Shown here piece after piece: positions 38,617 through 48,006 of a stretch of 64,000 bases of DNA. The notes beneath the pieces were generated by a model. The model was not told where the DNA came from and did not search any database. It saw nothing but the letters and a program-made list of their open reading frames with translations. Source of the DNA: Mycolicibacterium cosmeticum (GTDB lineage Bacteria > Actinomycetota > Actinomycetes > Mycobacteriales > Mycobacteriaceae). Positions within the stretch are counted from its first letter, which is position 1, and each line of letters opens with the position of its first letter. Made by a program: the position numbers and the translations under genes. Where the stretch lies: NCBI GenBank assembly GCA_016197365.1, contig JACPVS010000019.1, positions 62,001 to 126,000 on the forward strand, read 5' to 3'.

Positions 38617-41600
38617 CGCCGTAGCAGGCCCTCGGCCAGCGGAGTCGGTGAGCCGAACCGGTGGGCGGTCACCGCGACCGACTGCTCCCGCAGGAACGTC
38701 AGCAGCTCAACCCGCCCGGCCTCGACAACAGGCTGGGCGTACAGCGCGATGTCCACCCTGCCGTCGCTGACACGGGCGAACCCCTCCCGACTACCACCGA
38801 GCAGGCGCACCCGGGCAGGAGCGTTGTCGCGCAAGACTTCTTGCCAGGCCACCTCATCGTGCACCAGGCACGTCACGTCTGAGGAGTGAAGCGCCTCGAC
38901 GATCGCGGGGTCCAGTGGCTCCGGGCTGGAGACCGTCACCTCCGCGCCGGCCAGAATGCCTGCCCCGGCTATCCGCAACAGGGACGCGGTGTCGGCACGT
39001 TCCGCGCGCACGGTGACAGGCACCGGTAGATACCGGAACATGTTCTTCTCCGCCATCAAGCCGGACACGTCCCGAGCGATCCCGAACTCCTGCGCCCAGG
39101 CCAGCGCATCCGACGCGAAAGATCGATCCAGGAAGGCAATCTCCTCGCCGGCCAGATCGAAATGCTGTGCAGCATCGAGTAATCGGCGGACCTCGGCGGC
39201 AATCGGGCCGCCTGTGGTCGCGGGTGAGGACCGCCAGTCACTGAGCCCGACCAGGTAGTTCGGACCGCCCGCCTTGCCACCGGCCCCGACCGCCGATTTC
39301 TTCCACCCGCCGAACGGTTGGCGCCGCACGATCGCCCCGACCGTCGACCGGTTCACGTAAGCGTTGCCGGCCTCGACACGGTCGACCCAACGTTCGATTT
39401 CGGCGCGGTCCAGGCTGTGCAGTCCTGCCGTCAGCCCGTAGTCGACCTGGTTCTGCATCTCGATTGCCTCGTCGAGGTCGTCGGCCGCCATCAGCCCGAG
39501 CACCGGGCCGAAGTACTCGGTGAGGTGGAACTCCGAGCCACGCCGGACGCCGGCCTTCACCCCGGGAGACCACAACCGGCCGGTGTCGTCCAGCGGGCGG
39601 GGTGCCACCAGCCACTGCTCTCCCGGCGCCAACTGCGTCAGTGCGCGCAAGAGCTTTCCGGCCGCGGGCTCGACGATCGGACCCATCTGCACGGTCGGGT
39701 CCGTGGGGTAGCCGACCTTCAACGAGGTGACGGCGTCGACGAGCTGGTCACGGAACCGCGCAGACCTGGCAACCGATCCGACCAGGACGCCCAACGAGGC
39801 GGCCGAACACTTCTGGCCGGCGTGCCCGAAAGCCGAGGACACCAAGTCCTTCACCGCCAGGTCGATGTCGGCGTGCGGGGTGATGACGATGGCGTTCTTC
39901 CCGCTGGTCTCCGCCAGCAGCGGCAGGTCGGGCCGGAAGCTGCGGAACAGCGCGGCGGTCTCGAACGCGCCGGTGAGGATCAGCCGGCCGACGCGTTCAT
40001 CGGAGACGAGCTGGGTACCGAGGTCACGCTCGTCGACGTGCACCAGTTGCAGGACATCGCGCGGCACACCGGCATCCCAGAGTGCCTGCACCATCACCGA
40101 TCCGCACCGGCGAGCCTGGGTCGCGGGCTTGATGATGACCGGGTTACCCGCGGCCAGCGCGGCCAGGACCGAGCCGGTCGGAATGGCGACCGGAAAGTTC
40201 CACGGCGGGGTTACCACCGTCAGACCGGCCGGGACGGCGACGGCGCCGTCGACGGTGTCGAGGTTCTCGGCCAGCGTCGCGTAGTAGTTCGCGAAGTCGA
40301 TGGCCTCGGAAACCTCGGGGTCACCCTGGTCGAGGGTCTTTCCGCATTCGGCGGCCATCACCTCGAGCAGCACGGCGCGGGCGGACGCCAGTGTTCCGGC
40401 GGCACGCCTGAGGACGGCGGCACGCTCGGCGCCGGAGAGCGCCGACCACCCGGCGCCGGCCGCGACGCCGCCGGCGATCACGGCCTCCAGCGCTTCTGCA
40501 TTGTGGACGGTGTGTTCGGTGACCAGTGCGCGGCCGGCCTCCGACTCCGCCACGCCGTCGGTGATTGCCCTGCCCCACAGCCGATTACCGGGTAGCGAGG
40601 GGTCGGTGTCGGCCACGTTGGCGAACGACCCGGTAGGGCACACCGCATCTGCTGGGTCGTCGGACCGTCGGTCCTGCCGGCGGTTCGGCGGGGGCACCGT
40701 GTCGTCGAGGTCCACCACCGACGCGAGGAATCGGTCCCGTTCCCGCTCGAACAACGCACTGTCGCTGTGTAATTCGAAGACGGCGGACATGAAGTTCTGC
40801 TGACTTGCGCCCTCTTCCAGGCGCCGGACGAGGTAAGCGATCGCCACGTCGAAGTCCTTCGGGTGCACCACCGGCACATACAGCAGCAGGCCGCCCACCG
40901 TGCGCCGGACCACCTCGGCCTGCGCCTCTGCCATGCCCAGAAGCATCTCGAACTCGACGCGGTCCCGGACGCCACGATGCCCTGCGAGCGTCCATGCGTA
41001 GGCGATGTCGAACAGATTGTGACCGGCGACGCCGAGTCGCACATTCGCCGTATGCTCCGGCCGCAGGGCGTAGTTCAGCACCCGCTTGTAATTGGTGTCG
41101 GTGTCCTGCTTGGTCGGCCATGTGGCCAACGGCCAGTCATGCAGGGATGACTCCACCTGTTCCATCGGAAGGTTGGCGCCCTTGACCAGGCGGACTTTGA
41201 TCCCGGCACCTCCGCGTTCACGACGAGCCCGGGCCCAATCCTGAAGGCGCATCATCGCATTCAGCGCGTCCGGCAGATAGGCCTGCAGCACGATCCCGGC
41301 TTCGAGGCCGAGCAGTTCGGGCCGGTCGAGCAGCCGGGTGAACACCGCGATGGTCAAGTCCAGGTCGCGGTACTCCTCCATGTCGAGGTTGATGAACTTC
41401 TTGGCCGGCGAGGACGCCGCAAAACTGAACAGCGGCAACAGATTCTGCTCGATGTCGTCGACCGCCTCGTCGAACGCCCATGGCGAATGCGGCGGGACCG
41501 TCGCAGACACCTTGATCGACACGTAGTCGACGTCGGGGCGGGCGAGCAGCTGCTCGGTACCCGCGAGCCGCCGCGCCGCTTCTCGTTGTCCCAGCACGGC

Positions 41601-42044
41601 CTCGCCCAGCAGGTTGATGTTCAATGCGACGCCGCGGTCCCGGATGCGGGCAATCGCCCGGCCCAGCCGTGCGTCAGTCGCATCGACCAGGAGGTGACCG
41701 ACCATTTGGCGTAGCGCTCGCTGGGCAATCGGAATGACGACGCCCGGCGCGACCACCGAGAACAGCGCTCCCAACTTCACCAACAGGCGCAGGTGCCACG
41801 GCAGGAAGCCGGGGGCGTTTCGCGCGAGGTCCCGCAGGTTCGCCGCCGCGACCACGTTGTCCTCGGGCCGGATCACGCCATCGACGAATCCGACGGTGAA
41901 ATCCAACCCTCGCGGGTCGCGCAACACGTCGGCCAGCCGTCGCGCTGCGGGTGCGACCGGTTGGGCCGCGGCCTCGTCCAGCCAGGTCCGGACCAGGGCC
42001 ACCACATCCGTCAGGAGATTCTTCTCGCCGCTCACCTGCGCCAT
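38613..42044 (-). CDS. putA: Bifunctional proline dehydrogenase / P5C dehydrogenase PutA
   Basis: This 1143-residue fusion oxidises proline to glutamate. Residues ~1-450 form the FAD-dependent proline dehydrogenase (KVSATVPPHSPW, GAGIKVRLVKGANLPMEQ, GVAGHNLFDIAYA). Residues ~490-980 form the delta-1-pyrroline-5-carboxylate dehydrogenase (LLAETSGKNAIVI with catalytic Glu; FGHAGQKCSAASLGVL with catalytic Cys). The last ~150 residues look like the ALDH-superfamily C-terminal domain of long PutAs. There is no N-terminal ribbon-helix-helix DNA-binding domain. It occupies the position where M. tuberculosis has separate Rv1187/Rv1188 genes. It is divergent from a LysR regulator. Confidence 0.94.
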   Translation of the reverse strand: MAQVSGEKNLLTDVVALVRTWLDEAAAQPVAPAARRLADVLRDPRGLDFTVGFVDGVIRPEDNVVAAANLRDLARNAPGFLPWHLRLLVKLGALFSVVAPGVVIPIAQRALRQMVGHLLVDATDARLGRAIARIRDRGVALNINLLGEAVLGQREAARRLAGTEQLLARPDVDYVSIKVSATVPPHSPWAFDEAVDDIEQNLLPLFSFAASSPAKKFINLDMEEYRDLDLTIAVFTRLLDRPELLGLEAGIVLQAYLPDALNAMMRLQDWARARRERGGAGIKVRLVKGANLPMEQVESSLHDWPLATWPTKQDTDTNYKRVLNYALRPEHTANVRLGVAGHNLFDIAYAWTLAGHRGVRDRVEFEMLLGMAEAQAEVVRRTVGGLLLYVPVVHPKDFDVAIAYLVRRLEEGASQQNFMSAVFELHSDSALFERERDRFLASVVDLDDTVPPPNRRQDRRSDDPADAVCPTGSFANVADTDPSLPGNRLWGRAITDGVAESEAGRALVTEHTVHNAEALEAVIAGGVAAGAGWSALSGAERAAVLRRAAGTLASARAVLLEVMAAECGKTLDQGDPEVSEAIDFANYYATLAENLDTVDGAVAVPAGLTVVTPPWNFPVAIPTGSVLAALAAGNPVIIKPATQARRCGSVMVQALWDAGVPRDVLQLVHVDERDLGTQLVSDERVGRLILTGAFETAALFRSFRPDLPLLAETSGKNAIVITPHADIDLAVKDLVSSAFGHAGQKCSAASLGVLVGSVARSARFRDQLVDAVTSLKVGYPTDPTVQMGPIVEPAAGKLLRALTQLAPGEQWLVAPRPLDDTGRLWSPGVKAGVRRGSEFHLTEYFGPVLGLMAADDLDEAIEMQNQVDYGLTAGLHSLDRAEIERWVDRVEAGNAYVNRSTVGAIVRRQPFGGWKKSAVGAGGKAGGPNYLVGLSDWRSSPATTGGPIAAEVRRLLDAAQHFDLAGEEIAFLDRSFASDALAWAQEFGIARDVSGLMAEKNMFRYLPVPVTVRAERADTASLLRIAGAGILAGAEVTVSSPEPLDPAIVEALHSSDVTCLVHDEVAWQEVLRDNAPARVRLLGGSREGFARVSDGRVDIALYAQPVVEAGRVELLTFLREQSVAVTAHRFGSPTPLAEGLLRR

Positions 42045-42113
42045 CTACCCATGATGGGCGCTGCCGACGATTAAAATAAAGTGATGATTTCTGATGCGAA
42101 ACTTTAAGTAAAG
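42045..42113. promoter_or_regulatory. AT-rich putA/LysR divergent regulatory region
   Basis: This 69-bp gap is much richer in A/T than its surroundings. It contains CCCAT-G-ATGGG (42048-42058) beside the putA start and CTTTA-AG-TAAAG (42102-42113) directly abutting the LysR ATG. Both are candidate regulator-binding sites. Confidence 0.5.
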
Positions 42114-43040
42114 ATGAAACATCAACGGCCGGATCTCCTGGACACCCGTCGACTGCGCCTGCTCTACGAACTGAGCCTGCGTGGGACGTTGTCCGACGTC
42201 GCCGAGGCCCTGCACCAGAGCCCGTCGTCGGTATCGCAGGCGCTCAACCAGCTGGAGCGCGAAGTCGGTGTGCCCCTCCTGGAGAAGGTCGGCAGGCGCC
42301 TGCGGCTGACACCCGCCGCCGAGGTGCTCGTCGAGCACACCGCCGCCATCTTGGCGCGGCTCGAACTAGCCGCCTCCGACGTCGCCGCACAGAGCGATCA
42401 GGCCTCCGGCACCGTGCGCCTGGCCGTCTTCCAATCCGCCGCGTCCGCCTTCATGCCCCAGATGCTCACCGAGCTGGCCACCCGCCATCCCCGCCTGCGG
42501 GTCACGATGTCGCAGCGCGAACCCGAACAGGCCCTCTACGAGACGTGGATGCGCGAGTTCGATCTGGTGATCGCCGAGGAGTATCCGGGGCATGCCGCCC
42601 GCGCGTATCCGGACCTGCACCGTGAGCCGCTGACCACCGATCTGCTTCGGCTGGCGGTGCCGCCGACCAGCGATCCGTGGCGTCACATCACGTCGGTGAA
42701 GGACGCCGCCGGGCTTCCGTGGACCATGGAACCGGTCGGCACCGCGTCGCGGCACTGGGCCGAACAACTGTGCCGCCAAGCCGGATTCGAGCCCGACATC
42801 AGATTCGAGACCGACGATCTCGAAGCCCAGATAGCGCTCATCGAGAACGGGAACGCGGTGGCGATCCTGCCGGATCTCATGCGCGTGCGTCGCCGGCCGG
42901 ATGTGCGGGTCGTGGACGTGGATTCACGGCGGCGGTCGGTCTTCACCGCGACCAGGGCGGCGATCAGCAGCACTCCGGCAATCGTGGCCTGCCGCAAGGC
43001 GTTGGCCTCAGTGGTGCCCGAACACCTCGACGTGACCTGA
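42114..43040 (+). CDS. LysR-family regulator, probably of putA
   Basis: This 308-residue LysR-type regulator has an N-terminal winged HTH (LRLLYELSLRGTLSDVAEALHQSPSSVSQALNQLE, residues ~14-50) and a C-terminal periplasmic-binding-like effector domain (GTVRLAVFQSAASAFMPQML onward). The divergent putA and the AT-rich palindromic gap indicate control of proline catabolism, but the effector is inferred from context only. It converges with dapC, 6 bp apart. Confidence 0.9.
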   Translation: MKHQRPDLLDTRRLRLLYELSLRGTLSDVAEALHQSPSSVSQALNQLEREVGVPLLEKVGRRLRLTPAAEVLVEHTAAILARLELAASDVAAQSDQASGTVRLAVFQSAASAFMPQMLTELATRHPRLRVTMSQREPEQALYETWMREFDLVIAEEYPGHAARAYPDLHREPLTTDLLRLAVPPTSDPWRHITSVKDAAGLPWTMEPVGTASRHWAEQLCRQAGFEPDIRFETDDLEAQIALIENGNAVAILPDLMRVRRRPDVRVVDVDSRRRSVFTATRAAISSTPAIVACRKALASVVPEHLDVT

Positions 43041-43046
43041 GGGCCG

Positions 43047-44153
43047 TCAGGCCAACCGGGCCGCCGCGGCGTCGATGCGCTCATCCGTGGCGGTCAGCGC
43101 GATCCGGACATGCTGCGCGCCGGCGGGACCGTAGAACTCGCCGGGCGCGGTAAGGATGCCGAGTTCGGCCAGCCAGGCCACGGTGGCGCGGCACGGCTCC
43201 CCGCGGGTGGCCCACAGGTACAGGCCGGCCTCGGAGTGGTCGATGGTGAAACCCGCCTTGCGGACGGCGGCCGAGAGCACCTCGCGGCGACGGGCGTAGC
43301 GGTCGCGCTGTTCGGCCTCGTGCGCGTCGTCGTCGAGTGCGGCGACCATGGCGGCCTGCACCGGCGTCGGGACGATCATCCCGGCGTGCTTGCGGACCTC
43401 GAGCAGTTCGGCCACCAGCGCGGGATCGCCTGCGAGGAACCCGGCGCGGTAGCCCGCCAGCGAGGACGTCTTCGACAGTGAATGCACCGCCAGCAGACCG
43501 GTGTGGTCGCCGTCGGACACCGACGGATGCAGCACGGACAGCGGTTCGGCATCCCAGGCCAGGCCGAGGTAGCACTCGTCGGAGGCGACGATCGCGCCGC
43601 GTTCGCGCGCCCAGGTGACCACCTTGCGCAGATGATCCACCCCGAGCACCCGTCCGGTGGGGTTGCTCGGCGAGTTCAGGTACACCAGAGCGGGCTTCAG
43701 CGGTCCCAGCTGCGTCAGCGAATCTGCCGCCAGCACCTGCGCGCCGGCCAGGCGGGCACCGACGTCGTAGGTGGGATAGGCCAGCTCGGGGATGACCACC
43801 GTGTCGGCGGGACCGAGCCCGAGCAGCGTCGGCAGCCAGGCGATCAGCTCTTTGGTGCCGATCACGGGCAGCACGGCGGACTCGTCGAGGCCGGTGATGC
43901 CGTATCGGCGCAGCAGTGCCTCGCGTGCGGAGGCGCGCAGCGCCGCGGTGCCGGCGGTGGCCGGATATCCGGGTGACGCGCTGGCCGCGGCGAGCGCGTC
44001 CCTGATCACCGGCGCGACATCGTCGACGGGGGTGCCGACCGAGAGGTCGACGATGCCGTCAGGGTGTGCGCGGGCGGTGGCCGCAGCCTCGGCCAGTGTG
44101 TCCCAGGGGAATACCGGCAGCGCCGCGGACTTCGGGGTGCGGACCGTGCTCAC
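43047..44153 (-). CDS. dapC: N-succinyldiaminopimelate aminotransferase
   Basis: This 368-residue PLP-dependent class I aminotransferase corresponds to Rv1178/DapC, converting N-succinyl-2-amino-6-ketopimelate to N-succinyl-DAP. Motifs: VDLSVGTPVDDV near the N-terminus, YLNSPSNPTGRVLG, SDECYLGLAWD and the PLP Lys in HSLSKTSSLAGYRAGFLAGD. GTG 44153 overlaps the fdxC stop by 4 nt (GTGA), the conserved fdxC-dapC operon. It lies between dapD (29669) and the fbiC region; the product feeds dapE. Confidence 0.93.
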   Translation of the reverse strand: MSTVRTPKSAALPVFPWDTLAEAAATARAHPDGIVDLSVGTPVDDVAPVIRDALAAASASPGYPATAGTAALRASAREALLRRYGITGLDESAVLPVIGTKELIAWLPTLLGLGPADTVVIPELAYPTYDVGARLAGAQVLAADSLTQLGPLKPALVYLNSPSNPTGRVLGVDHLRKVVTWARERGAIVASDECYLGLAWDAEPLSVLHPSVSDGDHTGLLAVHSLSKTSSLAGYRAGFLAGDPALVAELLEVRKHAGMIVPTPVQAAMVAALDDDAHEAEQRDRYARRREVLSAAVRKAGFTIDHSEAGLYLWATRGEPCRATVAWLAELGILTAPGEFYGPAGAQHVRIALTATDERIDAAAARLA

Positions 44154-44470
44154 TCGCCCTTGGGCTCGAGATCCTTGATCGCCTGCGGGTCGTTGTCGGT
44201 CTGGCCGACCTTCGACGCGCCTCCGGGCGAACCCAGTTCGGAGAAGAAGTCCGCATTGCTCTGGGTGTAGCTACTCCACTGATCCGGGACGTCGTCTTCG
44301 TAGTAGATCGCCTCGACCGGGCAGACCGGTTCGCAGGCGCCGCAGTCGACGCATTCATCGGGGTGGATGTACAGCATGCGTGCGCCCTCGTAGATGCAGT
44401 CGACAGGGCATTCTTCGATGCATGCCTTGTCTTTGATATCAACGCAGGGTTCGGCAATGGTGTACGTCAC
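44150..44470 (-). CDS. fdxC: Seven-iron ferredoxin FdxC
   Basis: This 106-residue acidic ferredoxin carries two cluster-binding motifs: CVDIKDKACIEECPVDC and CVDCGACEPVCP, consistent with one [3Fe-4S] and one [4Fe-4S] cluster. The long C-terminal tail is as in Rv1177. It is an electron carrier for reductive enzymes. GTG 44470 is chosen because AGGAGAG stands just upstream and the protein then starts TYTIAEPC like other FdxC proteins; a longer frame with a Cys/Arg-rich leader is rejected. The 247-bp gap to padR holds its promoter, with no repeat of note. Confidence 0.93.
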   Translation of the reverse strand: MTYTIAEPCVDIKDKACIEECPVDCIYEGARMLYIHPDECVDCGACEPVCPVEAIYYEDDVPDQWSSYTQSNADFFSELGSPGGASKVGQTDNDPQAIKDLEPKGE

Positions 44471-44705
44471 TGATGTCTCTCCTGTCGTCCAGTGGGCTGC
44501 TGGTCGGGTTTTTGTCTGTTGGGACTCTTCGAGTCTGCGGCAAGTATGCGATGCCGCCACCTGCTCGCGCCTCTAAGTGTGTCCTAACTTGCCGCCGCTT
44601 CGCGGTGGTTACTGATACTAGCCGTTGCAGATACACACGACTAGACACCGCGCGGCCGGAGTGTCACGTCAGTGCAACTTGTTGCATAGGACCAGCGGTA
44701 CCGCA

Positions 44706-44717
44706 TACGCTGCGGGC
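44706..44717 (+). promoter_or_regulatory. Leaderless -10 element of padR
   Basis: TACGCT (44706-44711) lies 6 bp before ATG 44718. The 18-nt sequence through the second codon is identical to that at 4926-4943. Confidence 0.55.
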
Positions 44718-45263
44718 ATGGCCCTGCAGCACGCGATCCTGGTTGCGCTGGGCGAACAGGCCGGTTCCGGCTACGAGTTGGGCCGCCGCTTCGACCGCTC
44801 CATCGGCTATTTCTGGGCGGCCTCCCATCAGCAGATCTACCGCACGCTGCGGGACATGGAGGCCCAACGCTGGGTGTCCGTGCAGGTGGTCGAGCAGCAC
44901 AGCAGGCCCGACAAGAAGGTCTATTCGGTGTCGCCCGGCGGTCGCGCGGAACTCAAGCGCTGGATCGCCGAACCGCTGGCGGGGCGGGGCGGCACGGTGG
45001 CCGACCACCGGACCCGCGACCTGGCGGTCAAGATCCGCGCTGCGGCGTTCGGCGATATCGAAGCCGTCCGCACACAGGCCGCCGAACTACGGGCCGAACG
45101 CGCCACGCTGCTCGACACCTACCGCGGCTACCAGAAACGTCAGTTCCCCGACCCCGCCGCCCTCACCGGGACAGCCCTGCACCAATACCTGGTGTTGCGC
45201 GGCGGGATGCGCGCCGAAGAGGGCGCGATCGAATGGCTGTCTGAAGTTCTAGAGGCCCTGTGA
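44718..45263 (+). CDS. PadR-family regulator (Rv1176c-like)
   Basis: This 181-residue PadR protein has an N-terminal winged helix (MALQHAILVALGEQAGSGYELGRRFDRSIGYFWAASHQQIYRTLRDMEAQRWV) with the PDKKVYSVSPGGRAEL wing and a C-terminal helical dimerisation domain (Vir_C-like). PadR proteins repress genes induced by aromatic acids and other ligands. It is closely followed by fadH, with which it is probably co-transcribed. Similar to Rv1176c. Leaderless ATG. Confidence 0.9.
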   Translation: MALQHAILVALGEQAGSGYELGRRFDRSIGYFWAASHQQIYRTLRDMEAQRWVSVQVVEQHSRPDKKVYSVSPGGRAELKRWIAEPLAGRGGTVADHRTRDLAVKIRAAAFGDIEAVRTQAAELRAERATLLDTYRGYQKRQFPDPAALTGTALHQYLVLRGGMRAEEGAIEWLSEVLEAL

Positions 45264-45277
45264 GTTCTGGAGGTTCT

Positions 45278-47296
45278 GTGAACTACCCAAACCTGTTGTC
45301 GCCGTTGGCTCTCGGCTTCACCACCCTGCGCAACCGGGTGGTGATGGGGTCGATGCACACCGGCCTGGAGGATCGGGCCCGCGACACCGATAAGCTCGCC
45401 GCGTACTTCGCCGAGCGCGCCCGCGGCGGCGTCGGGCTGATCATCACCGGCGGCTACGCACCCAACCGCACCGGATGGCTGTTGCCCTTCGCCGCGGAGA
45501 TGCTTTCGACCGCCGACGCGCGCAGGCACCGCACCATCACCCGGGCCGTGCACGACGAGGGCGGCAAGATCGCGCTGCAGCTGCTGCACGCGGGACGCTA
45601 TGCCTACCATCCACTTTCGGTCAGCGCGTCGTCGATCAAGGCTCCCATCAATCCGTTCCGCCCCCGCGCGCTGCGCGATGTGGCCGGCACGGTCTCCGAT
45701 TTCGTGCGGGCGGCACTGCTCGCCCGCGACGCCGGGTACGACGGCGTCGAGATCATGGGCAGTGAAGGGTATCTGCTCAATCAGTTCCTCGCCCCGCGCA
45801 CCAACAAGCGAAAGGATGCCTGGGGTGGCACCCCGGAGAAGCGGCGGCGCTTCCCCGTCGAGATCGTGCGGCGGGTGCGTGAGGCGGTCGGGCCCGACTT
45901 CATCATCGTGTACCGGATCTCGCTTGCCGACTTCGTCGAGGACGGCCAGACCTGGGACGAAATCATCGCGCTGGCAACCGAAATCGAGGCGGCCGGGGCG
46001 ACGATCCTGAACACCGGCATCGGCTGGCATGAGGCCCGGGTACCGACCATCGTCACGTCCGTGCCCAGCGGCGCCTTCGTGGGGACCAGCAGTGCGCTCG
46101 CCGAGCATGTGCAGATTCCGGTGGTGGCGTCCAACCGGATCAACATGCCGCAGGCAGCCGAACAGATCCTCGCCGACACGCACGTGCAACTGATCTCGAT
46201 GGCCCGTCCCCTACTGTCCGATCCGGATTGGGTACGCAAGGCCGCCGAGGACTCCGCCGACCAGATCAACACCTGCATCGCCTGCAATCAGGCGTGCCTG
46301 GACCACGCATTCGTGCATAAGACGGTGTCCTGTCTGTTGAATCCGCGAGCGGGGCACGAGACCGTTCTGGTTCTCGGCCCGACGCGGCAGGCCCGGTCGG
46401 TGGCGGTGGTGGGCGCGGGCCCCGCCGGACTGTCCGCGGCGGTGAGTGCCGCCCAGCGCGGTCACCGGGTGACGCTATTCGAGGCGTCGTCGTCGATCGG
46501 TGGCCAATTCGATTTGGCGCGAAGGGTTCCCGGCAAAGAAGAATTCAACGAGACGTTGCGCTACTACACCCGGATGCTCGAGGTCCACGACGTATCGGTG
46601 CGGCTAGAGACTCGGGCGGACGTCGATTCACTCGCCGACTTCGACGAGGTGGTGCTGGCCACCGGCGTGACTCCCCGGCTACCCGACATCCCGGGCATCG
46701 ATCACCCCATGGTGCTGTCCTACGCCGACGCGCTCCGCGGGGCGCCCGTCGGGGCGTCGGTCGCCGTGATCGGCGCGGGCGGAATCGGTTTCGACGTCAG
46801 CGAATTCCTGGTGACAGAACAGTCGCCGACCTTGAACGTGAAGGAATGGAAGGCCGAGTGGGGTGTGCTGGATCCGCAGGACGCACCCTCCGTTCGCGGC
46901 TCGTTGACGAAGCCCATTGTCCTACCCGCCGCCCGCGAGGTGTTCCTGCTGCAGCGCACCTCCGGCGCCCAGGGCCGGGGGCTGGGCAAGACGTCGGGAT
47001 GGGTGCACCGCGCCGCCCTGAAAGCCAAAGGGGTGCAGCAACTCTCCGGGGTCAACTACGAGCGCATCGATGACGCGGGGCTGCACATCAGCTTCGGGAA
47101 GGACCATTCCGGCGCTCGCGTCCTGGCCGTCGACAACGTCGTCGTGTGCGCCGGCCAGGAGTCGGTCCGCGACCTGGAGGATCAGTTGCGTGCCCGTGGC
47201 CTGGCACCGCACGTCATCGGCGGCGCGGCCGTCGCCGCCGAGTTGGACGCCAAGCGGGCGATCCGGCAGGGCACCGAGCTCGCCGCGCGGCTATAG
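45278..47296 (+). CDS. fadH: 2,4-dienoyl-CoA reductase FadH
   Basis: This 672-residue Fe-S flavoenzyme reduces 2,4-dienoyl-CoA during oxidation of polyunsaturated fatty acids. The N-terminal OYE-like TIM barrel (YPNLLSPLALGFTTLRNRVV; HAGRYAYHPL) carries FMN. A [4Fe-4S] site follows in CIACNQAC plus a later Cys. The C-terminal half has two Rossmann motifs (VAVVGAGPAGLSAAV; VAVIGAGGIGFDVSE) for FAD and NADPH. The GTG at 45278 with GGAGG four bases upstream and homologue alignment (YPNLLSP) is preferred to GTG 45260. Similar to Rv1175c. Confidence 0.95.
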   Translation: MNYPNLLSPLALGFTTLRNRVVMGSMHTGLEDRARDTDKLAAYFAERARGGVGLIITGGYAPNRTGWLLPFAAEMLSTADARRHRTITRAVHDEGGKIALQLLHAGRYAYHPLSVSASSIKAPINPFRPRALRDVAGTVSDFVRAALLARDAGYDGVEIMGSEGYLLNQFLAPRTNKRKDAWGGTPEKRRRFPVEIVRRVREAVGPDFIIVYRISLADFVEDGQTWDEIIALATEIEAAGATILNTGIGWHEARVPTIVTSVPSGAFVGTSSALAEHVQIPVVASNRINMPQAAEQILADTHVQLISMARPLLSDPDWVRKAAEDSADQINTCIACNQACLDHAFVHKTVSCLLNPRAGHETVLVLGPTRQARSVAVVGAGPAGLSAAVSAAQRGHRVTLFEASSSIGGQFDLARRVPGKEEFNETLRYYTRMLEVHDVSVRLETRADVDSLADFDEVVLATGVTPRLPDIPGIDHPMVLSYADALRGAPVGASVAVIGAGGIGFDVSEFLVTEQSPTLNVKEWKAEWGVLDPQDAPSVRGSLTKPIVLPAAREVFLLQRTSGAQGRGLGKTSGWVHRAALKAKGVQQLSGVNYERIDDAGLHISFGKDHSGARVLAVDNVVVCAGQESVRDLEDQLRARGLAPHVIGGAAVAAELDAKRAIRQGTELAARL

Positions 47297-47337
47297 CCCT
47301 TCCCCTCTGCGCCAGCGTGCGCGTTTGCACGCCGACG

Positions 47338-47378
47338 CGCCACCGTCGATGGCATTTCGTGCACGTTCGACGGTGGCG
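47338..47378. terminator. Hairpin between convergent fadH and yceI-like genes
   Basis: Perfect 12-bp arms CGCCACCGTCGA (47338-47349) and TCGACGGTGGCG (47367-47378) enclose a 17-nt loop that itself contains CGTGCACG. A smaller CGTGC/GCACG repeat lies at 47316-47331. The location between two convergent stops suggests a bidirectional terminator. Confidence 0.6.
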
Positions 47379-47389
47379 GCCGAGACGGA

Positions 47390-47938
47390 TCAGGCCTGGC
47401 GCAGCGCCTCGATCTCCAGCGTGATCGTCACCTTGTCCCCCACGACCGCTCCACCGGTCTCCAGGGGTGCATCGAAGCTGATGCCGAAGTCCTTGCGGTT
47501 CAACACGACCGATGCTTCGAAACCGGCCACCGCGCCATGCCCCATGCCCGGGTTCACGCCGTTGAACTCCAGCTTCAGCGAAACCGGCTTGGTGACACCC
47601 TTGAGGGTGAAGTCCCCGTCGAGCACGTAGTCGTTGCCATCGGCACGCACCGCGGTCGAGGCGAAGGAAGCCGTCGGGAACTGCTCGGTGTCGAAGAAGT
47701 CGGCGGCCTTGAGGTGCGCATCGCGCTGCTCGTTGCGGGTGTTGACGGAGTTGACGTCGATGGTCGCGGTCACCGACGGGGTGCCGTCCTCGGCGACGAC
47801 GATCGCGCCGGTGAAGTTGTCGAAGGTGCCGCGAACCTTGCTCACCACCAGGTGACGCACGGAGAAGTTGACCGAGGAATGCACGGGGTCCAGGGCCCAG
47901 GTGCCGGCGGTCAGGTCGGTGGCTACAGCTGCGGTCAT
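47390..47938 (-). CDS. YceI-family polyisoprenoid-binding protein
   Basis: This 182-residue lipocalin-like YceI protein has the family profile: AGTWALDPVHSSVNFSVRHLVVSKVRGTFDNF, then TATIDVNSVNTRNEQRDAHLKAADFFDTEQFP, and LTLKGVTKPVSLKLEF. YceI proteins bind isoprenoid lipids in a beta-barrel. No signal peptide is seen, so it is probably cytosolic. A 14-bp perfect palindrome lies 55 bp before its start. Role in mycobacteria unknown. Confidence 0.9.
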   Translation of the reverse strand: MTAAVATDLTAGTWALDPVHSSVNFSVRHLVVSKVRGTFDNFTGAIVVAEDGTPSVTATIDVNSVNTRNEQRDAHLKAADFFDTEQFPTASFASTAVRADGNDYVLDGDFTLKGVTKPVSLKLEFNGVNPGMGHGAVAGFEASVVLNRKDFGISFDAPLETGGAVVGDKVTITLEIEALRQA

Positions 47939-47992
47939 GAGGTCTCCTAGATTTTCGGTGCCGGCCGTCCCGGCACCCTCACCTCATGCAAA

Positions 47993-48006
47993 CGGACCAT
48001 GGTCCG
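47993..48006. promoter_or_regulatory. 14-bp perfect palindrome upstream of the yceI-like gene
   Basis: CGGACCATGGTCCG is fully self-complementary and lies 55 bp before the YceI start. It overlaps a second repeat TCCGCA...TGCGGA (48003-48026). It could be an operator or the end signal of the upstream DUF2231 gene. Confidence 0.5.
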
